Assembly: GCA_029975965.1 (NCBI GenBank)
Contig: JARKOV010000009.1
Location: 1-54,955 of the forward strand
DNA length: 54,955 nucleotides
Reading direction: 5' to 3'
Origin: Anaerolinea sp.
GTDB lineage: Bacteria > Chloroflexota > Anaerolineae > Anaerolineales > Anaerolineaceae
Within the stretch, counting starts at the first letter, position 1. Each line of letters starts with the position of its first letter. The notes beneath the pieces were generated by a model. It was not told where the DNA came from, made no database searches, and was given only the letters and a program-made list of their open reading frames with translations. Below are positions 26,278 to 35,131 of this stretch, one piece after another. A program made the position numbers and the translations under genes.

Positions 26278-27348
26278 ATGCCAGATCTAAAAGAACTTCT
26301 AAAAAAGATGATCTCGCTTCCAGGTCTGTCTGGCTACGAAGGCCCGGTCCGTGAAGTCATTGCGGAAGCCTGGAAACCCCTGGTCGATGAATTGACCGTC
26401 AGCCGTCTTGGCAGCCTGCACGCCCTGAAACGCGGCCACAGCGAGGGACACCGCCCGCGCATCATGCTGGCTGCCCACATGGATGCGATTGGCATGATGG
26501 TCACCCGCGTCACCCCGGATGGTTTTCTCTATTTCACCGAAGTTGGTGGGGTCGATCCACGCATCCTGCCGGCGCAACCCGTCATGGTTCATGGACGGCG
26601 CGACCTGCCGGGGGTCATCGGCCAACCTCCCGACCGCCTGCTGCCTGGGTCGGTTAAGGGAAAACCGGTGGAGATGAAATACCTGGTAGTGGATACAGGA
26701 CTGAGCGGCGACGAGGTCAACGCGCTGGTGCGGGTAGGCGATTTGATCTCCTTTGCCAATGAACCAGTGGAGTTGCCGGGAGACCTGATCGCCGGGCACA
26801 CCCTGGACGATCGCGCGGCGGTGGCTGCGGTGACGGCCTGCCTGGAAGAATTGCACTACACCCAACATGCCTGGGATGTGTATGCCGTGGCCACCGTCCA
26901 GGAAGAAGAGACGTTGGGCGGCGGGTTGACTTCGCCCTTCGAGATCCGCCCAGACATCGCGGTGGCAATCGACGTGACCTTCGCGAAAGGTCCGGGAGTA
27001 GGCGATTATCGCGGGCGCGGGTTGGGCAAAGGCGTCTCGCTGGGATGGGGACCGAACACGCACCCGGCGATTTTTGACGGCTTTAAGAGCCTGGCTGAGC
27101 GCCTGGACTTGCCTTACGAGGTCGAGGTGTATCCGTCCTATTCGGGGACCGATGCGATGGGGATGCAGGTCGTGGCGGAGGGGATTCCCACCATGGTGTT
27201 GAGCATTCCATTGCGCTACATGCATACCCCGGTCGAAGTCGTGTCTCTAAAAGATATTCAACGTGCTGGAAGGCTGTTGGCCCAGTATATTGCCGGGCTT
27301 ACACCCGATTTCATGGAAAAAATTCGCTGGGATGAGGAGAGCGCATGA
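26278..27348 (+). CDS. M42-family aminopeptidase, copy 1
   Basis: A 356-aa M42 metallo-aminopeptidase (often misannotated as endoglucanase). Metal ligands and base: His in 'AAHMDAIG', Asp in 'HTLDDRAAV', catalytic Glu pair in 'VQEEETLGG', Asp in 'AIDVTF', His in 'YMHTPVE'. All are present. M42 enzymes form dodecameric TET particles that trim peptides in the cytoplasm. A TTG at 26266 in frame is less likely than ATG 26278. It overlaps the next copy by ATGA. Confidence 0.88.
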   Translation: MPDLKELLKKMISLPGLSGYEGPVREVIAEAWKPLVDELTVSRLGSLHALKRGHSEGHRPRIMLAAHMDAIGMMVTRVTPDGFLYFTEVGGVDPRILPAQPVMVHGRRDLPGVIGQPPDRLLPGSVKGKPVEMKYLVVDTGLSGDEVNALVRVGDLISFANEPVELPGDLIAGHTLDDRAAVAAVTACLEELHYTQHAWDVYAVATVQEEETLGGGLTSPFEIRPDIAVAIDVTFAKGPGVGDYRGRGLGKGVSLGWGPNTHPAIFDGFKSLAERLDLPYEVEVYPSYSGTDAMGMQVVAEGIPTMVLSIPLRYMHTPVEVVSLKDIQRAGRLLAQYIAGLTPDFMEKIRWDEESA

Positions 27349-28433
27349 TCGACAACATCCAGCTTCCTGAAAACACTCCGCGCATTGGCGCTGAGCAAAT
27401 TGCACTGCTCGAGAAGCTGAGCAACGCCTGTGCGGTCTCGGGCGATGAACAGCAGGTGCGCAAGATCGTCCTGGAAGAGATCAAAGGGCATGCAGATGAA
27501 GTGCGGGTGGACGCGTTGGGTAACGTGATGGCGGTTAAAAAAGCCCGAGTCCCGGATGCGCTGCGGGTGATGGTCGACGCCCACATGGACGAGGTCGGCT
27601 TCATGATCGTGGACGATGATAAAGATGGCCTCTTTCGATTCGTCGCGGTGGGTGGCGTGGATGAGCGGGTTTTGCCGGGCAAGACCGTGTTGGTCGGCAA
27701 AGATAACCTGCCGGGGGTGATTGGCGCCAAGCCCATTCACCTGACCGAGCACGGCGAGACCGAGAGCAAAATCCCGATCGACTCATTGCGCATCGATGTG
27801 GGCCTGACCGGCGGCAATAAAGTGAAGATCGGCGACCGGGCCACCTTTGCGACGCGTTTTCAGCAGGTTGGCCCCTCTTTGATTGGCAAAGCCCTGGACG
27901 ACCGGCTGGGTGTGGCGACGCTGATCGAGCTGATCAAGCATGCGCCATCCAAGGTTGAATTGTTGGCTGCGTTCACTGTGCAAGAGGAAATCGGCTTGCG
28001 CGGCGCCCGTGTGGCCGCTTATGGGTTACAGCCCGACCTGGCTATAGCGATCGATTCCACCCCGGCGTTCGACCTGCCCAACTGGGACGAGCACGAAAAT
28101 TCCGGCTACAACACCCGCCTGGGAGGCGGCCCGGCCATTTATATCGCAGATGCAGGTACGTTATCCGACCCGCGCCTGATCCGCCACCTGGCTCAAACCG
28201 CTGAAGCGCTCGGCATCCCATACCAATTCCGGCAGCCTGGCGGTGGTGGAACCAATGCTGGGGCCATTCACCGCGTTCGGTCGGGGGTGCCGAGTGTCTC
28301 GGTATCGGTGCCGGGGCGTTACGCGCACACCGCTCGGTTGGTCGCCCGTTTGAGCGACTGGGAATATACCCTGGCGATGGTGTATCACGGAATTTCGCGC
28401 CTTGAGCGCTCAATCCTGGCAGTCGATCGGTAA
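27345..28433 (+). CDS. M42-family aminopeptidase, copy 2
   Basis: This 362-aa paralogue of its neighbours has a complete metal site ('DAHMDEVG', 'KALDDRLGV', 'VQEEIGLRG', 'AIDST', 'YAHTARL'). A short N-terminal extension of about 20 residues is absent in the other two. Its ATG lies inside the stop of copy 1 (ATGA), indicating coupled translation. Substrate preference may differ between the copies; the sequence does not show which residues set it. Confidence 0.88.
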   Translation: MIDNIQLPENTPRIGAEQIALLEKLSNACAVSGDEQQVRKIVLEEIKGHADEVRVDALGNVMAVKKARVPDALRVMVDAHMDEVGFMIVDDDKDGLFRFVAVGGVDERVLPGKTVLVGKDNLPGVIGAKPIHLTEHGETESKIPIDSLRIDVGLTGGNKVKIGDRATFATRFQQVGPSLIGKALDDRLGVATLIELIKHAPSKVELLAAFTVQEEIGLRGARVAAYGLQPDLAIAIDSTPAFDLPNWDEHENSGYNTRLGGGPAIYIADAGTLSDPRLIRHLAQTAEALGIPYQFRQPGGGGTNAGAIHRVRSGVPSVSVSVPGRYAHTARLVARLSDWEYTLAMVYHGISRLERSILAVDR

Positions 28434-28490
28434 ATCCGATAAGAGAAGGGAATGCTCAGGGCGAAACCGGAACATGGAGAACAATAAGCA

Positions 28491-29489
28491 ATGATAGAAC
28501 TGATCCAAAAACTCGTTGAAGCAGTAGGGCCATCTGGATATGAAGCGGCGGTTCGCGACGCCGTTCGAGGTGAAATCGCCGGATGGGTGGATGAAATCCA
28601 AGTCGATGCCCTGGGCAACCTGATTGCACGGAAGGGTGCTCGCAGCGAAAATGGGCTGCGGGTGATGCTCTCTGGTCACATGGACGAGATCGGCGTCATC
28701 GCCACCCACGTGGATGACCATGGTTTCGTGCGCTTCACCACCATCGGGGGCGTCAGCCCAGCTACCTGCATTGGCGGAAGGGTCAAATTCCTGAATGGCG
28801 CCCAAGGCCTGATTTACATGGAACGTCTCGAAAACCCCGACCGGCTGCCCTCCCTTGAGCATTTATACATTGACGTTGGGGCGACCAATCGAGATGATTG
28901 CCCGGTGAAGGTTGGCGACCTGGCGGTATTCGTCCGCCCGTTTCTTCAAATGGGCAACCGGTTGGTCTCCAAAGCGATGGATGACCGGATTGCCGTGGCG
29001 GTGATGGTTGAGGCGCTCAAGGAGTTGAAAAGCAGCCCTCACGAGCTCTATTTCGTTTTCAGCACACAGGAAGAAGTTGGCTTGCGAGGAGCGACAACCG
29101 CCGCTTTCGGGATCGACCCTGAGCTGGCACTGGCCGTGGATGTGACCCGCACCGGAGATACCCCCAAGGGACTCAAGATGGAGGTTGCATTGGGGAAAGG
29201 TCCGGCGGTCAAAGTGCGCGACAGCGGGATGCTGGCCGATCCGCGCGTGGTGCGCTGGATGGTCAATACCGCTGAAAGCGCCGGCATACCCTACCAGTTG
29301 GAGGTGCTCGAGGGCGGCACGACCGACGCTCGGGCGATGCAGTTGACCCGCGCAGGCGTCCCGGCGGGCTGCCTTTCCATTCCAACCCGTTATATCCATA
29401 GCCCTTCCGAAATGGTGGATATAAATGATGTTCGACAATCGGTGCGACTGCTGGTGGAACTGCTGAGCAAGCCGATTAACCTGGAATGA
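28491..29489 (+). CDS. M42-family aminopeptidase, copy 3
   Basis: This 332-aa M42 enzyme has all metal ligands ('SGHMDEIG', 'KAMDDRIAV', 'TQEEVGLRG', 'AVDVT', 'YIHSPSE'). GGAGA lies 10 nt before the ATG. The gap to copy 2 is 57 bp, and the next gene starts at its stop (ATGATG). Copies 2 and 3 share 'QEE.GLRG' while copy 1 has 'QEEETLGG', so copy 1 is the more divergent. The three genes could build mixed TET particles. Confidence 0.88.
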   Translation: MIELIQKLVEAVGPSGYEAAVRDAVRGEIAGWVDEIQVDALGNLIARKGARSENGLRVMLSGHMDEIGVIATHVDDHGFVRFTTIGGVSPATCIGGRVKFLNGAQGLIYMERLENPDRLPSLEHLYIDVGATNRDDCPVKVGDLAVFVRPFLQMGNRLVSKAMDDRIAVAVMVEALKELKSSPHELYFVFSTQEEVGLRGATTAAFGIDPELALAVDVTRTGDTPKGLKMEVALGKGPAVKVRDSGMLADPRVVRWMVNTAESAGIPYQLEVLEGGTTDARAMQLTRAGVPAGCLSIPTRYIHSPSEMVDINDVRQSVRLLVELLSKPINLE

Positions 29490-30847
29490 TGGTATCTTCT
29501 CGGCAGGACGGGATGACAAGGGGCGCAGCCAGGACTCGTCTCAGCGCTTCATGGGTGCTGGTACGCCTGCTGGTCATCTGCGGAATCGTTTGGTTGCCGG
29601 CTTGTTCGGCGCTGGAAAGCATTCCGCTACCTTTTCTAGCCGCGACCACGCCCACCAGTTTGCCCTCCGATGCGACACCCACACCGGACGAAACGATCCG
29701 GGTGACAGATACCCCAACACCTTTGCCTCCGGACGAACTGGCGCTATGGCTGCCGCCCGAATTCGATCCGGCGTCGGGAAGCCGGGCGGGCGATTTGCTG
29801 CAAGCCCGGATCGCTGCTTTCGAAGAGGCAAATGATATCCGCGTTTCGGTTCGAATTAAATCTGCAACAGGGGCAGGGGGTCTGCTGGCAGCATTGAGCG
29901 CTGCCAGCGCCGCAGCCCCTCTTTCATTACCAGGGGTCATCGCTCTGCCCCGGACGGAATTTGAATCTGCAGCGATTAAGGGCTTCTTATTGCCCCTGGA
30001 AGGCCTCTCTCCGGCGCTCAACGAAGAAGATTGGTTCGGCTACGCGCGTGAGTTGGCCCTGGTCGAAGGAGTGCCGTTTGGTTTGCCCTTCGCCGGAGAT
30101 GCGTTGGCGCTGGTGTACCGCCCCAGCCAGGTGAATGGGTCATTGGTCACCTGGGACAATATTCTCGAACAAGGCCAGCCGCTCGGGATTGCTGTCGGAA
30201 GCCCGCTTGGGTTTTCAACACTCGTTTTTTACGGCTCGGTCGGGGGCCAATTTGAAGACGCTCAACGCAGGCCAATGCTCCAGGTCGATCCTTTGACCAC
30301 AGTGCTCGAGTTTTATCGCCTGGGAGCCAGCCGGGGTCTTTTTCCGACCTGGCTGGCCGACCTCACCTCTGAGGAGCTGGTCTGGCAGGCATATAAGGAC
30401 CAGAAGGTCAACGCCTGTGTGGTGTGGACCTCCCATTTCCTGCAAGATGGGTTACCCGACAGCCTCATCAGTCCATTGCCTGCGCTGGGAGAGCGCGAAT
30501 CGACCCTGGCAAGCGGTTGGGTTTGGGCGGTTGCCGATCCATTACCCGAAAGGCAAGCGGTCAGCGTCGCGCTGGTGGAATGGCTCTCCGATGTGGAATT
30601 TATCGCGCAGTGGAGTGAAGCATCCGGTTTTTTGCCCACCCGATCGTTATCGATGTCGAGCTGGCAGGACCAGACACTCAGAACAGTTTTAGGTCGCGTG
30701 GCTGCCACTGCACACGCCCGACCATCGAACGAACTGATCACCAGCCTGGGACCGGTGATGGCTGGGGCGGTGACGCGGGTGATTCGCTCCGATGTGGAGC
30801 CTTCGCAAGTTGCTCTCGACGCAGTAGACGCGTTGGCAAATCCTTAA
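29486..30847 (+). CDS. Extracellular solute-binding lipoprotein
   Basis: The 453-aa protein begins with a type II signal peptide, 'IVWLPAC' lipobox (Cys near residue 41), a Thr/Pro linker and a periplasmic-binding-protein type domain. That domain has 'LLQARIAAFEEANDIRVSVRIKSATG', 'PFGLPFAGDALALVYRPSQV' and 'AVADPLPERQAVSVALVEWLSD', typical of carbohydrate-type ABC receptors. No permease or ATPase gene follows, so it may act with a distant transporter. Its start overlaps the stop of M42 copy 3, hinting at peptide or oligosaccharide supply, but this is inference. Confidence 0.8.
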   Translation: MMVSSRQDGMTRGAARTRLSASWVLVRLLVICGIVWLPACSALESIPLPFLAATTPTSLPSDATPTPDETIRVTDTPTPLPPDELALWLPPEFDPASGSRAGDLLQARIAAFEEANDIRVSVRIKSATGAGGLLAALSAASAAAPLSLPGVIALPRTEFESAAIKGFLLPLEGLSPALNEEDWFGYARELALVEGVPFGLPFAGDALALVYRPSQVNGSLVTWDNILEQGQPLGIAVGSPLGFSTLVFYGSVGGQFEDAQRRPMLQVDPLTTVLEFYRLGASRGLFPTWLADLTSEELVWQAYKDQKVNACVVWTSHFLQDGLPDSLISPLPALGERESTLASGWVWAVADPLPERQAVSVALVEWLSDVEFIAQWSEASGFLPTRSLSMSSWQDQTLRTVLGRVAATAHARPSNELITSLGPVMAGAVTRVIRSDVEPSQVALDAVDALANP

Positions 30848-30860
30848 GCGGGATGGATGA

Positions 30861-31220
30861 ATGAAGAAGGCGTTGCGCTGGCTTGGTGATCGAGTGGATT
30901 GGCGAATGTCGATGGTTGGCTTCACCATTTTATTGCTCATGGTGGTCAGCCTGGCATGGCAAGACGCACCGGTGCAATCTGTTCCGATGGGACCGGCCAT
31001 GCTTGAACCTGAGATGCCCTTGAGCGACTCACAGATTGTTCAAGAAACTCCGACCGAGGAACTGATGCAACCGACTCCTACACAAACGCCTCTGCCCCCG
31101 GAGTTGCTGGCCAATTACCAGCAAACGACAGGGGTGATCCTTTTTGCCGGAGTGGTTGTGCTGGTCGTGGTGGCTGGCGTGTTGAACGAGCTCATTCGAG
31201 AGAGAAAGAGTCGTTTATAA
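30861..31220 (+). CDS. Two-span small membrane protein
   Basis: 119 aa. There is a helix at about 17-34, an outer acidic loop with a 'TPTQTPLPPE' stretch, a second helix at about 90-112 and a basic tail 'RERKSRL'. It lies 13 bp after the solute-binding protein, so it is likely in the same operon and could be a membrane partner. No family is recognised. A GGATGGATGA sequence precedes the ATG. Confidence 0.6.
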   Translation: MKKALRWLGDRVDWRMSMVGFTILLLMVVSLAWQDAPVQSVPMGPAMLEPEMPLSDSQIVQETPTEELMQPTPTQTPLPPELLANYQQTTGVILFAGVVVLVVVAGVLNELIRERKSRL

Positions 31221-31241
31221 TCAACCTGAGGGAGGCAGATC

Positions 31242-32300
31242 ATGGGTTGGTATCCGCGGATCTCGACCGGTCAACTTTCACTATACCGGGCCATTCCCAA
31301 GGTGGAGCTGCACCGCCATTTAGAAGGATCGCTGCGCCTGGAAACCCTGTTGGATATCGCGCGCCAGCATGATTTGACCATCCCAGAAACGCATTTCAGC
31401 TCGTTAGTCCAGATGCAAAAGGACGACCCGCTCACCTTCACCAATTTCCTTTCGAAGTTTCAGACCTTGCGCATCTTTTACCGTTCTCCTGAGGTGATCA
31501 CCCGCATCACCCGTGAAGCCATCGCAGATGCGGCTGCAGACGGGGTCCGCTATCTGGAGCTTCGCTTCACACCGATGGCGCTCAGCCGGTTGCAGGGCTT
31601 TTCGCTGGGTGAAGTGATGGATTGGGTGCTGGCGGCGGCGAAGAGCGCGAGCCAGGAACACAATGTGGTCACTCGCCTGATCGTCTCGGTCAACCGGCAC
31701 GAACCGTTAAGCATCGCTGAAGAAGTGTTGCGCCAGGCTGTCGACCGCAAGGGTCACGGAATCGTGGGTCTTGACCTGGCGGGAAACGAAGTCGAATTTC
31801 CTGCTGCGCCTTTTGCTGGTGTCTTTAAAGAGGCCGGGGCCAGCGGCTTGCACCTGACGGTTCACGCCGGGGAATGGGGCGGGCCTCAAAATGTGCGTGA
31901 GGCGATCGAGGTGTTGGGCGCGGAGAGAGTAGGGCACGGTGTGCGGGTTATGCAGGATCCGGATGTGGTGGCGCTGGCGTGCGAGCGCGGGACGGTGTTT
32001 GAGACCTGCATGACCAGCAATTACCAGACCGGAGTGGTGCCTGTATTATCCCAGCACCCGTTGCCGCAGATGATCCAGGCGGGGTTGAACGTGACGATCA
32101 ACACGGATGACCCGGGTATATCGCGAATCACGCTGACCGATGAATATCGCGTTGCGCTGGAGGAAATGGGAATGCCCGTGGCCGCCCTGGTCAATTGCGT
32201 ACTGGCTGCTGCATTGGGGTCATTTCAACCCCCTGCCGAGCGGATTGCGCTGGCGACCCGATTGCAGCCCATTTTAAACAACGTGCTCAAGAACCTGTAA
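31242..32300 (+). CDS. add: Adenosine deaminase (second copy)
   Basis: The 352-aa enzyme has zinc ligands His24 and His26 ('VELHRHLEGS'), 'HAGEWGGPQNVREAIEVLGAERVGHGVR', 'ETCMTSNYQTG' and 'TINTDDPGIS'. The 'TSNxQTG' segment is the bacterial type, unlike the first copy, so the two are not a recent duplication. It could deaminate adenosine or a relative such as adenine or aminofutalosine-type substrates. GGGAGG precedes the ATG. surE follows 21 bp downstream but carries its own promoter. Confidence 0.85.
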   Translation: MGWYPRISTGQLSLYRAIPKVELHRHLEGSLRLETLLDIARQHDLTIPETHFSSLVQMQKDDPLTFTNFLSKFQTLRIFYRSPEVITRITREAIADAAADGVRYLELRFTPMALSRLQGFSLGEVMDWVLAAAKSASQEHNVVTRLIVSVNRHEPLSIAEEVLRQAVDRKGHGIVGLDLAGNEVEFPAAPFAGVFKEAGASGLHLTVHAGEWGGPQNVREAIEVLGAERVGHGVRVMQDPDVVALACERGTVFETCMTSNYQTGVVPVLSQHPLPQMIQAGLNVTINTDDPGISRITLTDEYRVALEEMGMPVAALVNCVLAAALGSFQPPAERIALATRLQPILNNVLKNL

Positions 32301-32309
32301 ATTCCCGTC

Positions 32310-32321
32310 TATAATTCAACC
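32310..32321 (+). promoter_or_regulatory. surE -10 box, leaderless arrangement
   Basis: TATAAT at 32310-32315 and ATG at 32322, 6 nt apart, without a ribosome site. The -35 region is weak. Confidence 0.55.
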
Positions 32322-33089
32322 ATGCACATCTTAGTCACCAACGATGATGGGATCCTGTCGCCGGGGCTATTGGCGCTGGCACAGGCGATGAAACCGCTCG
32401 GCAAGGTTACGGTGCTGGCTCCCGATCGCAACTGGACCGCGTCGGGGCACGTGAAAACTCTCGACCGCCCAATCCGGGTTCGGGAGGCTGGGCTCTTTGA
32501 TGGCAGCCCGGCACTGTCTTCGGATGGGGCGCCTTCGGATTGCGTGGCGCTGGCGGTGCTCGGTGTGCTTCCCGAGCCCATTGATCTGGTTGTGGCCGGG
32601 GTCAACCCGGGCGAAAACGTAGGCCACGACGTCACCTACTCAGGAACAGTGACCGCTGCCATGGAAGCTGCGATTTGGGGATTGCCGGGGGTCGCGGTGT
32701 CGCTTCAACTCCCCGAAAACCCGCCACGCCTGTTGGATTTCGACCCTGCGGCTCAAGTGGGGCAGGAAGTCGTGCGACGGGTGATCGAATTCGGCTTGCC
32801 GGAAGGCAACCTGTTGAATGTGAATGTGCCTTATCTGCCCCGAGATGAAATCCGTGGCGTGAGGGTGACCCGCCAGGGATTGCGCATCTATCGTGACGAG
32901 TTGGTGAAGCGCTTCGACCCGCGCCATCGCCCCTATTTCTGGATCGGCGGGGATGCGCCCAGCGGCGTGCCTGAAGATGGCACCGATTTTGGAGCGCTCG
33001 CGCGAGGTTTCGTCTCGATCACCCCATTGCAGTTAGACTTAACCTCCCAACCACTCCTGGAGAGCGTCCGCCATTGGAATTGGGACTAA
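32322..33089 (+). CDS. surE: 5'/3'-nucleotidase SurE
   Basis: A 255-aa SurE phosphatase: metal-binding 'TNDDG' at residues 6-10, 'APDRNWTASGH', and the hallmark 'GVNPGENVGHDVTYSGTVTAAMEA'. It removes phosphate from nucleoside monophosphates. Together with the deaminase gene in front, this suggests AMP to adenosine to inosine in nucleotide recycling. Translation seems to start without a leader. Confidence 0.93.
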   Translation: MHILVTNDDGILSPGLLALAQAMKPLGKVTVLAPDRNWTASGHVKTLDRPIRVREAGLFDGSPALSSDGAPSDCVALAVLGVLPEPIDLVVAGVNPGENVGHDVTYSGTVTAAMEAAIWGLPGVAVSLQLPENPPRLLDFDPAAQVGQEVVRRVIEFGLPEGNLLNVNVPYLPRDEIRGVRVTRQGLRIYRDELVKRFDPRHRPYFWIGGDAPSGVPEDGTDFGALARGFVSITPLQLDLTSQPLLESVRHWNWD

Positions 33090-33103
33090 GAGGAGGGGCG
33101 CGC

Positions 33104-35131
33104 ATGGCTAGGAAAGTTGTGTGTCTGGTGGCCTGCGTCTTGCTTTTCACAGTTACCGCCTGTTCAAGCGCTCTGACGCCGGCACCCACTGCAACTCCTG
33201 CGCCATCAAACACACCTACCGCGACGCACACCCCGACTCGCACGCCTACCCCGACTGCCACGTTTACCCCAACCCCAACTGCCACGCCTACGCCGGTATT
33301 ACTTGGCACGCCTTTCGGATTAGGATCCCCAATGGTCGAGGTCAACCTGGACCAGGTGGTTGAGTTGGCGCGCTGGGGGCGTGGGACGAGCAGCGACCTG
33401 GCCTGGTCGCCGGACGGGCGGTGGCTGGCGATTGCATCGCGCCTGGGAGTTTTCCTGTATGATCCGGCTGACTTAACCGAGAAAGGTCGCATTCCCGTCT
33501 GGGATGCCCGCCAGATCGCCTTCACCACCGATGGCGATTATCTCGCTGTCGCGGGGGATGCCCTGGAACTCTGGCAGGTGGAGCCAATCCAGAAGCGCTC
33601 CAGCTGGTTGTCTCAAGCGGCAAAAGGCGCGCTTGACCTGCGTTTCGATGCGGGCGACGCGCGCCTGGCCGTGGTCGGCGTGGATGAACAAGGATTGGGC
33701 ACGCGCCTGGAAGTGTGGAACGTGGCGCAGGAAACCCTTGTGTCGGAGTACAGCCTGGGCGGTCCGGGATCGCGGATCACGACCGGCGTGCTGTCGCCAG
33801 ACCTGTCGCTCGCGGCGGTGCACGGCCGAGGGTTGATCCAGTTGTACCGCCTGGTGGATGGGGCACAGTATGCCACACTGCCCATTTCCGCATCCGCACC
33901 GGGGCCGATGGCGTTCTCACCCGACAGCAGCCGGCTGGCGGTGGCTTACCCAGACCAGCGCAGAGATTATCGCAACGAGAACCAGGTGCAGGTATTTCGC
34001 ATCGCCGATGGAAGCGTGGACTCGACCCTCTTCCCAGCTGGCGGCCTGGAAGGCGCGACGGAGGAACTGCTCAGCCTGGATTTTTCGCCGGACGGGCGCT
34101 CGATCGCCGGCGGTTATGCCAACCGCGTGGTGCGCGTGTGGTCCAGTGAAGGGGGTGCGGCGCGCAGCACCTTGACCGGGGTTGCTTCAACAGCGCGGAT
34201 CACTTTTTCGCCAGATTCGAGCCAGATTGCCAGCAGCGGGATCGATCTTTGGGAGGTTAGCGGTGCTCAATTAATGCGCTCCGCCGACCAGCATTTCGAA
34301 CCGTACCAGGATATGGCGTTGTCACCCAGCGGGGCTGTGGTGGCACTGGCGGGTTACAGCCAGGTCGAATTGCGCAGTGTCTCGGATGGCAGCCTGGTGC
34401 GGACGATCGACGGATTGCCAGGGCCGGTCCGTTCGATCTCTTTCTACCCCGGTGGGCAGACCTTGGCGGCTGCCGGCGGAGACGGCCTGTTACGCCTCTA
34501 CCGGGTCAGCGATGGGAGGTTTTTGTCCACCTTGGGGGAGATCGGTCCACCGTTGTGGTCGGTGGCTTTTTCGGACAATGGCAACTGGCTGGCCTGGGGC
34601 GGAGAAGGGCAGACGATCTATTTTTATGACCTGGTGAAAGACCAGCTAGCCTTTAAGATCGACGAGCCTTTCCTCCCCATCCGCCTCGAATTTTCACCGG
34701 TGAACAGCATCCTGGCGTCGTTGACCTCAAACGGTTTGAACCTGCGCACGCTGGATGGCGTTTTGATCCGCAGCATTGGGGGAGCGGGCCTGGAGGATAT
34801 GGCGTTCTGGCTGGACGGAAGCCAGGTGGCACTGGCGGGCAACCAGGTTTGCCGGGTTGTCGATTTGGAAACCGGCGAAGAGGTGGTCACGTTGGATTAT
34901 CGCCCCGAGGATTCCCCGAGCGCGGTTGCTTACTCCGATGACGGCGCATTTCTAGCGGTTGGCTGGCGGAGCGGCTTGATTGAGCTGTATTGGGCCGGGA
35001 CGAAAGACTTGCTGCGCGCGCTCGAAGGCCATCGCGGGCCGGTGGAGCGACTCCTCTTCACCGCCGGCAACCAGTTGCTTCTGTCCAGCGGACAAGATGG
35101 CACAATCCGCGCGTGGGGAGTGACCCCGTGA
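33104..35131 (+). CDS. WD40 beta-propeller lipoprotein (14 blades)
   Basis: The 675-aa product has a lipoprotein signal ('LLFTVTACSS'), a ~40-residue TPTPT stalk, then about 14 WD40-like repeats from residue ~75 to the end. Each has the core 'FSPDGxxLAxxG' (for example 'DLAWSPDGRWLAIAS', 'LSLDFSPDGRSIAGG', 'ERLLFTAGNQLLLSSGQDGTIRAW'). Fourteen blades fit two seven-bladed propellers held outside the membrane, probably a protein-binding scaffold. GGAGG precedes ATG 33104; an in-frame ATG at 33074 lies inside surE. The next gene overlaps its stop. Confidence 0.82.
   Translation: MARKVVCLVACVLLFTVTACSSALTPAPTATPAPSNTPTATHTPTRTPTPTATFTPTPTATPTPVLLGTPFGLGSPMVEVNLDQVVELARWGRGTSSDLAWSPDGRWLAIASRLGVFLYDPADLTEKGRIPVWDARQIAFTTDGDYLAVAGDALELWQVEPIQKRSSWLSQAAKGALDLRFDAGDARLAVVGVDEQGLGTRLEVWNVAQETLVSEYSLGGPGSRITTGVLSPDLSLAAVHGRGLIQLYRLVDGAQYATLPISASAPGPMAFSPDSSRLAVAYPDQRRDYRNENQVQVFRIADGSVDSTLFPAGGLEGATEELLSLDFSPDGRSIAGGYANRVVRVWSSEGGAARSTLTGVASTARITFSPDSSQIASSGIDLWEVSGAQLMRSADQHFEPYQDMALSPSGAVVALAGYSQVELRSVSDGSLVRTIDGLPGPVRSISFYPGGQTLAAAGGDGLLRLYRVSDGRFLSTLGEIGPPLWSVAFSDNGNWLAWGGEGQTIYFYDLVKDQLAFKIDEPFLPIRLEFSPVNSILASLTSNGLNLRTLDGVLIRSIGGAGLEDMAFWLDGSQVALAGNQVCRVVDLETGEEVVTLDYRPEDSPSAVAYSDDGAFLAVGWRSGLIELYWAGTKDLLRALEGHRGPVERLLFTAGNQLLLSSGQDGTIRAWGVTP

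Noticed and set aside
34990..35127. N-terminal extension of the GT39-like protein
   Set aside because: It lies inside the WD40 gene in another frame; the GTG overlapping the WD40 stop explains the start better.
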